Assembly: GCA_000472185.1 (NCBI GenBank)
Contig: AVDB01000003.1
Coordinates: forward strand, 124,001 to 188,000
Reading direction: 5' to 3'
Source: Rhodobacteraceae bacterium HIMB11
GTDB lineage: Bacteria > Pseudomonadota > Alphaproteobacteria > Rhodobacterales > Rhodobacteraceae
DNA length: 64,000 nucleotides
Part shown: positions 1-8,973 of the stretch, piece by piece
Layout of the letters: each line of letters begins with the position of its first letter
How positions within the stretch are numbered: position 1 is the first letter of the stretch
Program-made: the position numbers and the translations under genes
Notes under the pieces: model-generated
The model's database searches: none
The model's input: the letters and a program-made list of their open reading frames with translations, nothing else
Told to the model about the DNA's origin: nothing

Positions 1-270
1 CGCCAAAGACCGCGACGTGCTATCCGTATTGCCGAAGTTATGCGTGATCCCAGCGCTCCAATTGAACACGGGACGCAGGGTTGCCATAGCTTGTGCAACA
101 TCCTCATCCGCGGCACGCAAAACAGCGCGATTTTGTTCCAGTAGGCCAGAATTATTGTAGGCTTTGGTCAATGCCTGACGAAGCGTATCTGCGGAAACGG
201 CCCCTGCCCCAACGATCAACGCGGATACCGCCAGTACAGATAACTTCATTCCAAAACGCATTCGCATCAT
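1..270 (-). CDS. tolC: TolC family outer membrane protein, N-terminal part
   Basis: The 5' end of an outer-membrane efflux factor whose gene runs off the left edge. The 90 visible codons begin with a basic, hydrophobic signal peptide ending near ...GAVSA, followed by DTLRQALTKAYNNSGLL, typical of the first helix of TolC trimers. TolC proteins form the outer-membrane exit duct for type I secretion and RND pumps. Two adjacent ATG codons (270 and 267) could start it; the first was taken. It lies 48 bp downstream of the pcm-like gene on the same strand, an arrangement often seen in alphaproteobacteria, so the two are probably co-transcribed. The missing C-terminus prevents any statement about completeness. 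Confidence 0.8.
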   Translation of the reverse strand, partial: MMRMRFGMKLSVLAVSALIVGAGAVSADTLRQALTKAYNNSGLLEQNRAVLRAADEDVAQAMATLRPVFNWSAGITHNFGNTDSTSRSLA

Positions 271-318
271 TTCAAACCTTTTTCAAAATCACCTGACAGA
301 AATGCGCCAAGCCTCTCA

Positions 319-972
319 TTACAATGTAAACGCCCGATGGCGTTGAAACCCATCTAATGTTGGGGCCCCTGCATTAAACGATGCGCGCCAATCCATACGT
401 CCGTCAAGCTTGTATCCAATTTTAACGGTCCCAAGCGCGCCTTCTGCGAAAAGACATGCGATTTTGCCACCATCTTTTAGCTGTGCCAACATCATATCGG
501 GTACGTGTTCAACCCCGCCTTGGATCAGAATAACGTCATAGGGTCCGTGTTCTGCGGCACCCGCTGCCAACTCTCCCAAATGCGGGATAACATTGTCGGC
601 GCCAAAATCGCCCAATGCTTCGCTAGCTTCATCGAAACGAGTCTGATCATCCTCAACCGCAACAACGGCTTCGCCCAGTTGCGATAAAACCGCAGCGGAA
701 TATCCAAGCCCCATGCCAATATCCAAAACAAAATCGGTCGGCTGGATATCCAATGCATCCAACATTTTCGCAAATGTACGCGGATCTAGAATCGTGCGAT
801 TGCCGCCCAAATCAATGTTATCCCCCATGTATGCCGCCTCGCGTTTATCACGCGGTACGAAATTTTCTCGCGGAACGGAAAGCATTGCTGAAATGATTGG
901 GAATTTGGTCACGTCTGATGGGCGGATTTGCGTATCAACCATCATTGTGCGGCGGGTTGCGTAATCTGTCAT
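319..972 (-). CDS. Protein-L-isoaspartate O-methyltransferase family protein
   Basis: A 217-residue class I methyltransferase of the PCMT family, cytoplasmic, with the SAM-binding glycine motif DIGMGLGY at residues 84-91. The family uses SAM to methylate L-isoaspartyl residues in aged proteins. The N-terminus (DYATRRTMMVDTQIRP) matches the alphaproteobacterial pcm-tolC-linked subfamily. The stretch where classical PCMTs carry an SQP-containing substrate loop reads ILDPRTFAKM here, so true isoaspartyl activity is uncertain. The tolC gene follows 48 bp downstream. Confidence 0.82.
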   Translation of the reverse strand: MTDYATRRTMMVDTQIRPSDVTKFPIISAMLSVPRENFVPRDKREAAYMGDNIDLGGNRTILDPRTFAKMLDALDIQPTDFVLDIGMGLGYSAAVLSQLGEAVVAVEDDQTRFDEASEALGDFGADNVIPHLGELAAGAAEHGPYDVILIQGGVEHVPDMMLAQLKDGGKIACLFAEGALGTVKIGYKLDGRMDWRASFNAGAPTLDGFQRHRAFTL

Positions 973-1042
973 GTCAAACTCTCATGAAAGCGTCGTATCG
1001 CTTGCTTCTTGCCATAGATCAACGACATGGGCAATGGCAGGG

Positions 1043-2287
1043 TTACGAAGATTTTAATCGCCCTGCCGCAAATGCCGACAGGGCCAACATGAATGCAGCA
1101 ATGCTTAAACACGCACTTACGCCCCCCAATTGATAACTTATCCCCGACAAAAGCGTTCCGATTAAACGACCTGATGCATTCGCCATGTAATAGAAACCAA
1201 CATCCATCGTGACGCGCGATCCTGTACTGAATTCCAAGATAAGGTAGGAATGAAGGGACGAGTTTACCGCAAAGATCGCGCCAAACACCAATAAACCGAT
1301 CACAACAACAGTGGCGTTTAGCGCTGTCGCATCAGGACGCATGTACAAAAATACGGATAGGCAGATCGGTACAACCAGCAGCATCCAAGCCCACCGTGCG
1401 GCGTCCTGAATAAAGGCACTTGAACCGCGCGTGGTTGCGCGCAAAATTCTATGGGCATTGCCCTGCACCAACCCGTAAATGATGATCCAAATCGCCATAA
1501 ACCCACCGATCAGGAAAAAGGCATCGCGATTTCCCTCGGTGCTGCCATCCGAAAACACCGCATAAAAATAAATCGGGATCCCAACAACAAACCACACATC
1601 CCGCGCACCAAACAAAAACACACGCGCCAGCGATAGCCAATTTACATTCGCATTTTTGGATAGAACTTCTTTGAATTTTGCATCCTTACGGCCTGTGGGT
1701 AACCCCGCTGGCATGCGCAGGATCAAAACCAATAAAATGACACTCAAGAATATGGCCATCCCTTGGATCACCGCGTGAAACCCGAATGCCCCAAGCGCTA
1801 CGGCACCTACAAAAAATCCCAACCCTTTCACTGCATTCTTCGAACCCGTCAAAATAGCAACCCAGCGAAATAAACCGCCCTCAGTCTTCGGCGCCAAAAG
1901 CTTCACCGCGGACTTAGCACTCATCTTGGACAGGTCTTTGGCAACTCCTGATAAGCCTTGCGCAAACATGGCGTAGGCGACCGAGGCCCAAATCGTCCAA
2001 TCTGGTGACAATTGCAGCAGAGCGGCCAGTGCAATGATTTGCAACCCCAAACCCGCATAAAGCGTTGAGGACAATCCAAATCGCGCGGCAATCCATCCAG
2101 CGCTAAGGTTCGTGATAATGCCCGCAATTTCGTAAAGCATGAACAAGTAGGCCAACTGCACCGGCGAAAAGCCCAAAGTGTGAAAGTGCAACAACACAAG
2201 CATGCGCAAGGCACCATCGGACAACATAAACGCCCAATAGGCAGCTGTTACTGCGATATACGCCGCCATGCCGTTGGGTTTGTTCAT
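1043..2287 (-). CDS. arsJ: ArsJ-type organoarsenical MFS exporter
   Basis: A 414-residue major facilitator with about 12 hydrophobic segments. The N-terminus ([20 protein letters not shown], then [14 protein letters not shown]) and the following stretch resemble ArsJ, the exporter of 1-arseno-3-phosphoglycerate. Its start overlaps the stop of the upstream GAPDH gene by 4 bp (ATGA), so the two are translationally coupled. The ArsJ/GAPDH pair is an established arsenate-resistance module: GAPDH joins arsenate to glyceraldehyde-3-phosphate, and ArsJ expels the product, which then breaks down to arsenate outside. No ArsR, ArsC or ArsB gene is visible nearby, which is unusual. Confidence 0.88.
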   Translation of the reverse strand: MNKPNGMAAYIAVTAAYWAFMLSDGALRMLVLLHFHTLGFSPVQLAYLFMLYEIAGIITNLSAGWIAARFGLSSTLYAGLGLQIIALAALLQLSPDWTIWASVAYAMFAQGLSGVAKDLSKMSAKSAVKLLAPKTEGGLFRWVAILTGSKNAVKGLGFFVGAVALGAFGFHAVIQGMAIFLSVILLVLILRMPAGLPTGRKDAKFKEVLSKNANVNWLSLARVFLFGARDVWFVVGIPIYFYAVFSDGSTEGNRDAFFLIGGFMAIWIIIYGLVQGNAHRILRATTRGSSAFIQDAARWAWMLLVVPICLSVFLYMRPDATALNATVVVIGLLVFGAIFAVNSSLHSYLILEFSTGSRVTMDVGFYYMANASGRLIGTLLSGISYQLGGVSACLSIAAFMLALSAFAAGRLKSS

Positions 2288-3288
2288 TTTGACAATGACT
2301 TTCCAACCATTAGGGCGACATCCACCAAGCGATACGCATATCCCATTTCATTGTCGTACCACGCATAAATTTTGACTTGCGTCCCGTTCACCACCATGGT
2401 GCTGGGCGCATCGATGATCGAGGAACGGATGTCGTTGATGTAATCCGCAGATACAAGCGGGCGCGTTTCATACCCCAATATCGCGTTTAATTCCCCCTCA
2501 GCCGCCGCTTTGAACATTGCGTTTACCTCTTCAGAGGTTGTTTCCCGCGCAACTTCAAACACACAATCCGTGAGTGACGCATTCAATAAAGGAACACGCA
2601 CGGCATGGCCGTTGAGTTTGCCCGTCAGCTCAGGGTAAATCAATGTGATGGCTGTTGCAGATCCTGTTGTTGTCGGGATCAAGGAATTAAGCGCAGCGCG
2701 CGCGCGCCGCAAATCCTTGGCCGGGCGATCGACGATCGTTTGGGTATTGGTCACATCATGAATGGTTGTAATTGACCCATGTCGAATTCCAAGGTTTTCG
2801 TGGATCACCTTGACCACAGGGGCAAGGCAGTTCGTTGTGCAACTGGCCGCCGTCACGATGTCATGTTCGTTCTCGTCATAAATTTCATGATTGACGCCAT
2901 ACACAATATTGGCTGCGTTCCCGTCCTTAACAGGTGCTGAAACAACTACCTTTTTGACGCCTGCATCGAAATAACCTTGAATACGTTCCGCGGTTTTAAA
3001 ATACCCTGTGCAGTCGATGACAACATCGACGCCCGCCAAGGGCAGCGCATCCAGGGATTTTTCGCAAAACATCGGCAAGTGCGTCGCATTAACGGTAATC
3101 GACGTTGCATCGTGCGAAAAGTCTGCATCCCAACGCCCATGAACCGTGTCAAATTCAAGCAGATGCGCATGCATTTCAGGTGTTCCCACTGCATCGTTCA
3201 AAAATGCGATTTCTGCACCAGATTCCAATAGTGGACGCAGGATCAATTTCCCGATCCGGCCCAATCCATTCACTGCGTAAACTGACAT
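2284..3288 (-). CDS. ArsJ-associated glyceraldehyde-3-phosphate dehydrogenase
   Basis: A 334-residue GAPDH. The NAD-binding motif NGLGRIGKL is at residues 7-15, the catalytic cysteine is C150 in ASCTTNC, and the C-terminal [11 protein letters not shown] motif is present. An upstream ATG-like start (3333) would add 15 residues, but the start at 3288 has an AGGAG Shine-Dalgarno 7 bp upstream and gives the normal GAPDH N-terminus. The 4-bp overlap with arsJ shows it is the arsenate-dedicated isoenzyme, making 1-arseno-3-phosphoglycerate, rather than the housekeeping glycolytic copy. The 160-bp region upstream is shared with the divergent shikimate dehydrogenase gene. Confidence 0.88.
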   Translation of the reverse strand: MSVYAVNGLGRIGKLILRPLLESGAEIAFLNDAVGTPEMHAHLLEFDTVHGRWDADFSHDATSITVNATHLPMFCEKSLDALPLAGVDVVIDCTGYFKTAERIQGYFDAGVKKVVVSAPVKDGNAANIVYGVNHEIYDENEHDIVTAASCTTNCLAPVVKVIHENLGIRHGSITTIHDVTNTQTIVDRPAKDLRRARAALNSLIPTTTGSATAITLIYPELTGKLNGHAVRVPLLNASLTDCVFEVARETTSEEVNAMFKAAAEGELNAILGYETRPLVSADYINDIRSSIIDAPSTMVVNGTQVKIYAWYDNEMGYAYRLVDVALMVGKSLSK

Positions 3289-3448
3289 AATTCGGCTCCT
3301 TGAGGGTACGTCTTTGTACTGCGTGCATTGCAACGTAAATGTAACGAGGATGTGACAATTTTAAAAATCAACGAAGTATCTTTTGAAATTGCTGATCTCG
3401 GCAAGTGCCGTTATGTTCCACGAGAGCAATCTTAAATGGCATTATGAT

Positions 3449-4279
3449 ATGGGCGGCACACCGACTTTGAAATTGGGCTTAATCGGCGATAACATCGCTG
3501 CGTCGCGCGCACCAGATTTACATCGGATTGCGGGACAATTGAATAATATGGACGTCCAATACGACCGCTTGATCCCAAAAGAGTTGAACCAAACATTTGA
3601 TCAGATTTTCGAAAGCTGCCCTGCTAACGGGTATAAGGCGCTTAATATCACTTACCCCTACAAAGAATACGTAATCCCAAAGGTCGAAATAGACGATCCA
3701 ATGGTGCGCGCAATCGCGGCGGTCAACACCGTCGTTTTTGATAGAGCATCATCCAAAGGTTACAATACCGACTACACTGGATTTATCGCAGCCTATGAAC
3801 AGGTGCGCGCAAACGCAAATCCAGGTGCCTGTTGTTTGGTTGGCACAGGGGGCGTTGGACGCGCCTTGGCCTTTGGGCTGGTCAAGCTGGGCGCCGATGA
3901 AATTCGCCTATTTGATCGTGACAGCATCAAAGCGCAGCAGTTAGCACAAGATTTAAACGCCCTTGCATCCCAAACCGTGGTGACTGCCCACGATGATTTG
4001 GATGCGGCAACCGCCGATTGTGATGGGCTGTTGAATGGAACACCTGTGGGAATGGTTGGCTATCCTGGATCGGCCTTTGAACCAAAGGCAATTGCCAATG
4101 CGGCCTGGGTATTTGATGCTGTGTACACACCTATTGCGACCATGTTCTTACAAAACGCAAAGGCCGCAGGCGCGCAGATCCTTTCTGGGTACGAGCTTTT
4201 CTTTTTTCAGGGCGTGCATGCGTGGTGTCATTTTTCAGGTCTTGACGTGGATACAGAAAAACTTCGTGCAGCCCTGTGA
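3449..4279 (+). CDS. Shikimate dehydrogenase family protein
   Basis: A 276-residue NAD(P)-dependent shikimate/quinate dehydrogenase-like enzyme. Visible residues are the substrate-domain motif NITYPYK (66-72, catalytic Lys72), the partner aspartate in NTDYTG (D108), and the nucleotide loop GTGGVGRA (132-139). The reading frame is open from 3383, but homology of this family begins at LKLGLIGDNIAASRAP, so the ATG at 3449 was chosen; no convincing ribosome-binding site precedes either start. It is not beside other aro genes and differs from biosynthetic AroE, so a catabolic quinate/shikimate or related role is possible. Transcribed divergently from the GAPDH/arsJ pair. Confidence 0.78.
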   Translation: MGGTPTLKLGLIGDNIAASRAPDLHRIAGQLNNMDVQYDRLIPKELNQTFDQIFESCPANGYKALNITYPYKEYVIPKVEIDDPMVRAIAAVNTVVFDRASSKGYNTDYTGFIAAYEQVRANANPGACCLVGTGGVGRALAFGLVKLGADEIRLFDRDSIKAQQLAQDLNALASQTVVTAHDDLDAATADCDGLLNGTPVGMVGYPGSAFEPKAIANAAWVFDAVYTPIATMFLQNAKAAGAQILSGYELFFFQGVHAWCHFSGLDVDTEKLRAAL

Positions 4280-4295
4280 TTTGCGCAACTTTTCT

Positions 4296-4778
4296 TTAGT
4301 CGTCCGCTTCAAATTCCGCTAAAATGATATCTATCGAAGTGCGCACCATTCGCCATCGGACTGGGATAGAGTTGTTGTGATCGAAATAAGCGTTTAACAT
4401 CGAACCATCACAGATATAGATTTCACGCGCCTCACCGATATAACGGTCCAACCAGAAGTCCATGCGTGGAATGGCATATATTCCCTCAACCAATGAGGCA
4501 TCATAAATTCCTGAAATTGCCTGAACGCATTCAGATCGCGTTGCATATTCGGATGCAGACACCAATTCGGGATAATCCGACTTTTCTGCGTCTATTAATT
4601 CAGCAAGCGATGGTTCAGGTTCTGGCTCCCCAGCTTCTGGGAATAATTCAGCCTGTTCGGCCGCTTCGCGAGACACACCTTGGTCCAACCCCAAGAGTTG
4701 TCCAAGGACATTTTGCGCAGAAGCACCCTGCCCAATCAATGAGATCACTACAAGGAGCGCTGCAAATCTATTCCACAT
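4296..4778 (-). CDS. Hypothetical secreted protein
   Basis: A 160-residue protein with a clear signal peptide (hydrophobic run after MWNRF, cleavage probably after GASA). A Glu/Pro-rich linker (ELFPEAGEPEPEPS) follows, then a small C-terminal domain with two cysteines (C83 in RSECVQ, C123 in YICDGS) that could form a disulfide in the periplasm. I do not recognise the family. It converges with the shikimate dehydrogenase gene, leaving only 16 bp between the two stops. A single-gene transcript is likely. Confidence 0.65.
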   Translation of the reverse strand: MWNRFAALLVVISLIGQGASAQNVLGQLLGLDQGVSREAAEQAELFPEAGEPEPEPSLAELIDAEKSDYPELVSASEYATRSECVQAISGIYDASLVEGIYAIPRMDFWLDRYIGEAREIYICDGSMLNAYFDHNNSIPVRWRMVRTSIDIILAEFEADD

Positions 4779-5052
4779 GATACACCCATCGTTTTATTCA
4801 ACAGATCGTCGAAGCACATTGTGTATGCTTTCCCACACGCTGGCCTAGGGGATCAATCACCCCATCGGGATAGGACATTGGGTCAGACGTAGTCGCAGAA
4901 CAAATACTACACCAAGGTTTAGAAAACAATGAATTCGAACATCAGGTCGTTTTTCACAAATCAATTTACAGTAAATGGTCGCAAACTGACGTGCCAATCA
5001 TATGCAAACATCGTTGGTTGGAAACAATACTGATCACCCTAAGGAGAATTCG

Positions 5053-6150
5053 ATGTCGCATCCTGATAATACTGTCCCCAAAACCATGTCGGCAATGGTA
5101 CTGAGTGGAAATGGCGGCATGGATATGTATGAGTGGCACACAGATTGGCCAACGCCCACACCTGATGCGGATGATGTATTGATACGGGTTGCAGCTTGTG
5201 GATTAAATAACACCGACGTGAACACACGCTCTGGCTGGTACTCCAAAGGTGTGAGCGAGGCGACAACCGGTGGTTCATACGACACCGTATCAGATGAGGA
5301 CCCGACATGGGGTGGTCGCCCGATTACCTTTCCACGCATTCAGGGTGCCGATATTTGCGGCCTGATTGTTGCCGTGGGTGCAAATGTGGATCCCGCCCGC
5401 ATTGGTGAACGTGTGATTACCGACAACTGGCTGCGTGATCCTGCCGATCCCCTAAACATGGATAAAACGTATTATTTCGGATCTGAATGCGACGGCGGTT
5501 TTGCACAATATGCAAAAATACCCGCGGCAAATGCATGGGCCGTAAATTCCGATTACGGCGATGCGGAGCTAGCAACGTTTAGTTGTTCGTATTCCACGGC
5601 AGAGGGCATGTTGACCCGCGCCGATGTCAAAGCAGGTGACACCGTTTTGGTCCCTGGTGCATCGGGCGGCGTGGGTGGTGCATTGGTGCAATTATCCAAA
5701 TGTCGCGGTGCACGCGTGATTGCGATGGCATCGGAAAGCAAACATGACGCGGTACGCGAACTCGGTGCGGACATGATATTGCCCCGTATGCCAGAAAATC
5801 TGAACGCCGTTTTAGCAGATGAGCAAATCACAGTTGTCGCAGATGTGGTGGGCGGGGCACATTGGGACACCCTGATTGATCAGCTAGAGCGTGGCGGGCG
5901 ATACGTCTGTTCGGGTGCGATCGCAGGACCGATTGTGAATTTCGACCTACGCACCTTTTACCTGCGCGATCTGACATTCTTGGGATCAACAGTGATCGAC
6001 CCACAGGTCATGGGCAATTTGGTAAAGCTCATCGAAAGTGGTGCAATCAAACCCGCCCTTGCCGCGACCTATCCGCTTTCTGAATTGGTGGCTGCGCAAA
6101 CCGCATTTATCGCCAAAGAGCACTCTGGCAACATCGTGGTTCAACCCTAA
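5053..6150 (+). CDS. Medium-chain zinc-type alcohol dehydrogenase (quinone-oxidoreductase-like)
   Basis: A 365-residue MDR-superfamily enzyme: N-terminal GroES-like domain (residues 1-150) and C-terminal Rossmann domain with the nucleotide loop PGASGGVGGALVQL. A frame-open ATG at 5002 exists, but AAGGAG sits 8 bp before the ATG at 5053, which fixes the start. Cysteines compatible with a catalytic zinc site (AACGLNNTD, GADICG) are present, but the structural-zinc cysteine cluster is not obvious. It is followed after 23 bp by an enolase-superfamily gene, so the two probably form a catabolic operon for an unidentified substrate. Confidence 0.8.
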   Translation: MSHPDNTVPKTMSAMVLSGNGGMDMYEWHTDWPTPTPDADDVLIRVAACGLNNTDVNTRSGWYSKGVSEATTGGSYDTVSDEDPTWGGRPITFPRIQGADICGLIVAVGANVDPARIGERVITDNWLRDPADPLNMDKTYYFGSECDGGFAQYAKIPAANAWAVNSDYGDAELATFSCSYSTAEGMLTRADVKAGDTVLVPGASGGVGGALVQLSKCRGARVIAMASESKHDAVRELGADMILPRMPENLNAVLADEQITVVADVVGGAHWDTLIDQLERGGRYVCSGAIAGPIVNFDLRTFYLRDLTFLGSTVIDPQVMGNLVKLIESGAIKPALAATYPLSELVAAQTAFIAKEHSGNIVVQP

Positions 6151-6173
6151 GCCCTGAATTAACATAGGTTCAC

Positions 6174-7283
6174 ATGAAAATTTTCCGTATCTCTGTCTAT
6201 CAAGTAGATCTTCCGCTTGAGTACCCTTATTGGCTATCTGGCGGACGTCTAAAGTTTGAATGCCTCGACGCCACTTTGGTCAAAATTGAAACGGATGAAG
6301 GGCATGTCGGTTGGGGTGAGGGCACGCCGTGGGGGCATACTTATGTGCCTGCGCATGGCCCAGGTATTCGCGCAGGGATCGAAACCATGGCCCCGTTTAT
6401 CATGGGATTGGACCCGCGCCGCGTGTTGGACGTGGAACGTGCTATGGACCTTGCTTTGCCAGGACATCTTTATGCAAAATCGCCAATTGACATGGCCTGT
6501 TGGGACATCGCGGGGCAAAGCGCGGGCGTGCCGATCGCCGATCTGATGGGGGGCGGATCGCGCACACCGAAACCAATCGCATCCTCGGTTGGGGCGAAGA
6601 CCGTCGAAGAGACGCGCGAGGTTATGGACCGCTACCGTGCACGTGGATATATTGCCCATTCCGTTAAAATTGGTGGGGACGTTCAGCGTGATATTGCACG
6701 CATTCGGGACGTCGAAAAACACCGCCCAGAAAACGAAATCATCCTATACGATTGTAATCGCGGCTGGACACGTTGGCAGGCATTACAAGTCTTGCAGGCA
6801 ACAACGGATCTCTGCGTCACGTTTGAACAGCCTTGCGAAACATTGGATGATATTGCCGCAATTCGCCCTCTGCATAGTGCCGCGGTCAGCGTTGATGAAA
6901 CACTGGTCACATTGCAGGACGGCGCAAGGATTGCGCGCGATGGGTTGGCCGAAGTGTTCGGGATTAAATTGAACCGTGTCGGCGGCCTGACCAAGGCCGC
7001 CCGCCTACGCGACATCGCCTTGGGTCATGGCATCGATATCTTTGTCATGGCAACAGGCGGCTCTGTGCTTGCTGATACCGAGGCATTGCACCTGTCTGCA
7101 ACAATTCCTGATGCAAACATCCGCGCGGTCTGGGCCTGTCAGGACATGCTAACCGTTGATATCGCGGATGGCCGCGGCCCGCGGAACATAGACGGTCATC
7201 TACATTTGCCCGAAAGTCCGGGACTGGGCGTGCATCCAGATGAGGCATCCTTGGGACAACCGGTGGCAGTTTACACGGCATAA
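6174..7283 (+). CDS. Mandelate racemase/muconate lactonizing enzyme family protein
   Basis: A 369-residue enolase-superfamily enzyme. Metal ligands are D193 (YDCNRGW), E218 (FEQPC) and D241 (SVDETL), with a general-base lysine K265 (GIKLNR). At the second strand, where the MLE subgroup has KxK, the sequence is S163-V-K165, so the first lysine is replaced. The overall sequence recalls cis-3-hydroxy-L-proline dehydratase and hydroxyproline-betaine epimerase relatives, but no hydroxyproline genes are adjacent, so the substrate is left open. It is the second gene of a two-gene operon and ends at a strong terminator. Confidence 0.8.
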   Translation: MKIFRISVYQVDLPLEYPYWLSGGRLKFECLDATLVKIETDEGHVGWGEGTPWGHTYVPAHGPGIRAGIETMAPFIMGLDPRRVLDVERAMDLALPGHLYAKSPIDMACWDIAGQSAGVPIADLMGGGSRTPKPIASSVGAKTVEETREVMDRYRARGYIAHSVKIGGDVQRDIARIRDVEKHRPENEIILYDCNRGWTRWQALQVLQATTDLCVTFEQPCETLDDIAAIRPLHSAAVSVDETLVTLQDGARIARDGLAEVFGIKLNRVGGLTKAARLRDIALGHGIDIFVMATGGSVLADTEALHLSATIPDANIRAVWACQDMLTVDIADGRGPRNIDGHLHLPESPGLGVHPDEASLGQPVAVYTA

Positions 7284-7285
7284 AG

Positions 7286-7310
7286 AAAAGGCGCGGATGA
7301 GGCGCCTTTT
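7286..7310 (+). terminator. Rho-independent terminator
   Basis: A perfect 9-bp stem (AAAAGGCGC/GCGCCTTTT) with a 7-nt loop lies three bases after the enolase-superfamily stop. The A/T arms make it work in both directions, so it probably also ends the convergent iron-binding-protein gene at 7336. Confidence 0.85.
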
Positions 7311-7335
7311 TCCGTTTCATTGAAAATAGCTTTTG

Positions 7336-8340
7336 TTAACCGTCGAAATCGACTGCTTCGGTTAACCGCAGGGCGAGGCCACGCAATTTGGCAAGCTCCA
7401 TTAAATTTACCTGATCTGGGTCAAAATCACCCCATGTTTGAACCAAGGCACTTGTTTGGCTGCCTGGGGCAACAGGATATTCGTGGTTGGCCTCGGCATA
7501 GATTTCTTGGGCTTTGGCAGAGGTCAGAAACTCCATAAAGGCCAATGCATTTTCAGGGTTCGGGGCGTGTTTTGCCATTGCGACACCCGAAATATTAATA
7601 TGCGTGCCACCGTTTTCAAAAGTTGGGAACAGAATTTGAACACTGTCTGCCCATTCTTTTTGTTCAGCATCGGATAACATAGCGCCCATGTAGTATGTAT
7701 TCCCGATTGAAATATCACACTCACCTGCCCAAATCGCCTTGACCTGTGCGCGATCATTGCCTTGGGGTTTGCGTGCCAAATTATCTTTGACGCCTTGCAA
7801 CCATGCTTTGGCACCCTCTTCCCCGTGGTGATGAATGACTGCAGATGTCAGTGCGACGTTGTAGGCATTCGTGCCAGAACGCGTGCAGATACGCCCCTGC
7901 CATTTGGGATTGGCTAAATCTTCGTATGTTGTGACTTCGCCGTCGGCAACGTGGTCTTTACTGGCATACACAATCCGTGCCCGTGTTGTCAGACCATACC
8001 AATGTCCATTTGGATCACGATAAAGCTCTGGAACATTTTGTGATAAGGTCGCGCTTTTCACGGGTTGCGTTAGGCCCTCATTTACCACAGCCGACAGCCG
8101 CGAAATATCCACTGTCAAAACAACATCTGCGGGGCTGCGGCGGCCTTCGGCCTTCATCCGCTCGACCATGCCTTTTTGAAGGTAGGCGACATTAACGTTG
8201 ATCCCTGTTTGCGCGGTGAACGCATCCGTCAATGGCTTGATCAATTCAGGTTGTCGATACGAATAAACATTTACATCTGCTGCCTGTGCGACAGATGCAG
8301 CGCACATTACAAACGCAGCAACCATGGATGATAATTTCAT
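7336..8340 (-). CDS. Iron(III) ABC transporter substrate-binding protein (FutA/FbpA type)
   Basis: A 334-residue periplasmic binding protein with a signal peptide (cleaved after VAQA). NVYSYRQPELIKPL begins the mature protein, followed by the family features RARIVYASK and a tyrosine pair in SIGNTYYMG that typically ligates ferric iron. It would bind Fe(III) in the periplasm. No permease or ATPase genes are adjacent, so it is an orphan; the transporter may be encoded elsewhere. Its upstream region contains paired GACAAnnnTTRTC palindromes that may be a metalloregulator operator. Confidence 0.85.
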   Translation of the reverse strand: MKLSSMVAAFVMCAASVAQAADVNVYSYRQPELIKPLTDAFTAQTGINVNVAYLQKGMVERMKAEGRRSPADVVLTVDISRLSAVVNEGLTQPVKSATLSQNVPELYRDPNGHWYGLTTRARIVYASKDHVADGEVTTYEDLANPKWQGRICTRSGTNAYNVALTSAVIHHHGEEGAKAWLQGVKDNLARKPQGNDRAQVKAIWAGECDISIGNTYYMGAMLSDAEQKEWADSVQILFPTFENGGTHINISGVAMAKHAPNPENALAFMEFLTSAKAQEIYAEANHEYPVAPGSQTSALVQTWGDFDPDQVNLMELAKLRGLALRLTEAVDFDG

Positions 8341-8375
8341 TTTTGCTCTCCTTAATTGCCATCCTTATCTATTTT

Positions 8376-8419
8376 CCGACAAATATTGTCAAGATTATAT
8401 TTCTGATAATTTTTGTCGG
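8376..8419 (-). promoter_or_regulatory. Putative operator pair upstream of the iron-binding protein gene
   Basis: GACAAATATTGTC (8378-8390) is a perfect 13-bp palindrome. About 15 bp away, GATAATTTTTGTC reads as GACAAAAATTATC on the other strand, a second near-copy. CCGACAA and TTGTCGG form an inverted repeat across the whole block. The location 36-79 bp before the start fits an iron-responsive repressor site, but the regulator is unknown; I did not recognise a Fur, RirA or Irr consensus. Confidence 0.45.
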
Positions 8420-8529
8420 ATTAATTCATTTCTATTCGAGCTACGTTTTTTAGCGACCTATCTTTTTTATTCGCAAGGTCCCTTTTTGCTTGAATGACGT
8501 GCAAATTGCTTTAATGCTGCCTTCACCAA

Positions 8530-8702
8530 CTGGTATCTAAGGCGAGTCAGCCAAGGATTTAAAAGGGAACATGGTGCGCATCCATTGCAACTCCATGACT
8601 GCCCCCGCAACTGTAGGCGCTTGGGTGTTCTGCGTGTGCCACTGGATGGAAATCTGGGAAGGTGCGGACCACTAATAGGCGCAAGTCAGGAGACCTGCCA
8701 TT
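8530..8702 (+). ncRNA. Cobalamin (B12) riboswitch
   Basis: Conserved adenosylcobalamin-aptamer elements appear in the right order: AAAAGGGAAC, GACTGCCCCCGCAACTGTA (B12 box), GCCACTGG, TGGGAAGGT, and GTCAGGAGACCTGCC. It lies about 100 bp before the ATG at 8800 and should repress the downstream metal-transport operon when coenzyme B12 is abundant. No U-tailed terminator follows; a pyrimidine-rich CCCTCCCCCATTAGGAG segment at the ribosome-binding site suggests translational control. Confidence 0.92.
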
Positions 8703-8799
8703 GGGACTAAAATTCATCTGGGCGGGGTGTCCTAGTTGGTCAGACTTGTTAAATCGCAATGCGATTCATGCAGTGACCCTCCCCCATTAGGAGCATACG

Positions 8800-8973
8800 A
8801 TGAGCAGAAGCGCTGTTGAACAAGTGTTGGTTGATGATGCCACGATCCGTGACATCGCGCAGCCGAAAAAAATCTCGCAGATTTGTTTGACAGAATTTAG
8901 TCAAATCACACTTGTACTCTGCGCAATTGGTGTGTCAGGCCTTTGCTGGGCCATGATCCTTAGCGTGATCTAG
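8800..8973 (+). CDS. Small single-span membrane protein, first gene of the B12-riboswitch operon
   Basis: A 57-residue ORF. A TTAGGAG ribosome-binding site lies 6 bp before the ATG. The first 35 residues are soluble and the last 20 form one transmembrane helix (ITLVLCAIGVSGLCWAMILS). Its stop TAG shares its last base with the GTG start of the ABC ATPase, so translation is coupled and the ORF is very likely real. It lacks the histidine motif expected of CbtB, the small cobalt-transport subunit that also sits behind B12 riboswitches. Function unknown; an accessory subunit of the metal transporter is the simplest inference. Confidence 0.72.
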   Translation: MSRSAVEQVLVDDATIRDIAQPKKISQICLTEFSQITLVLCAIGVSGLCWAMILSVI

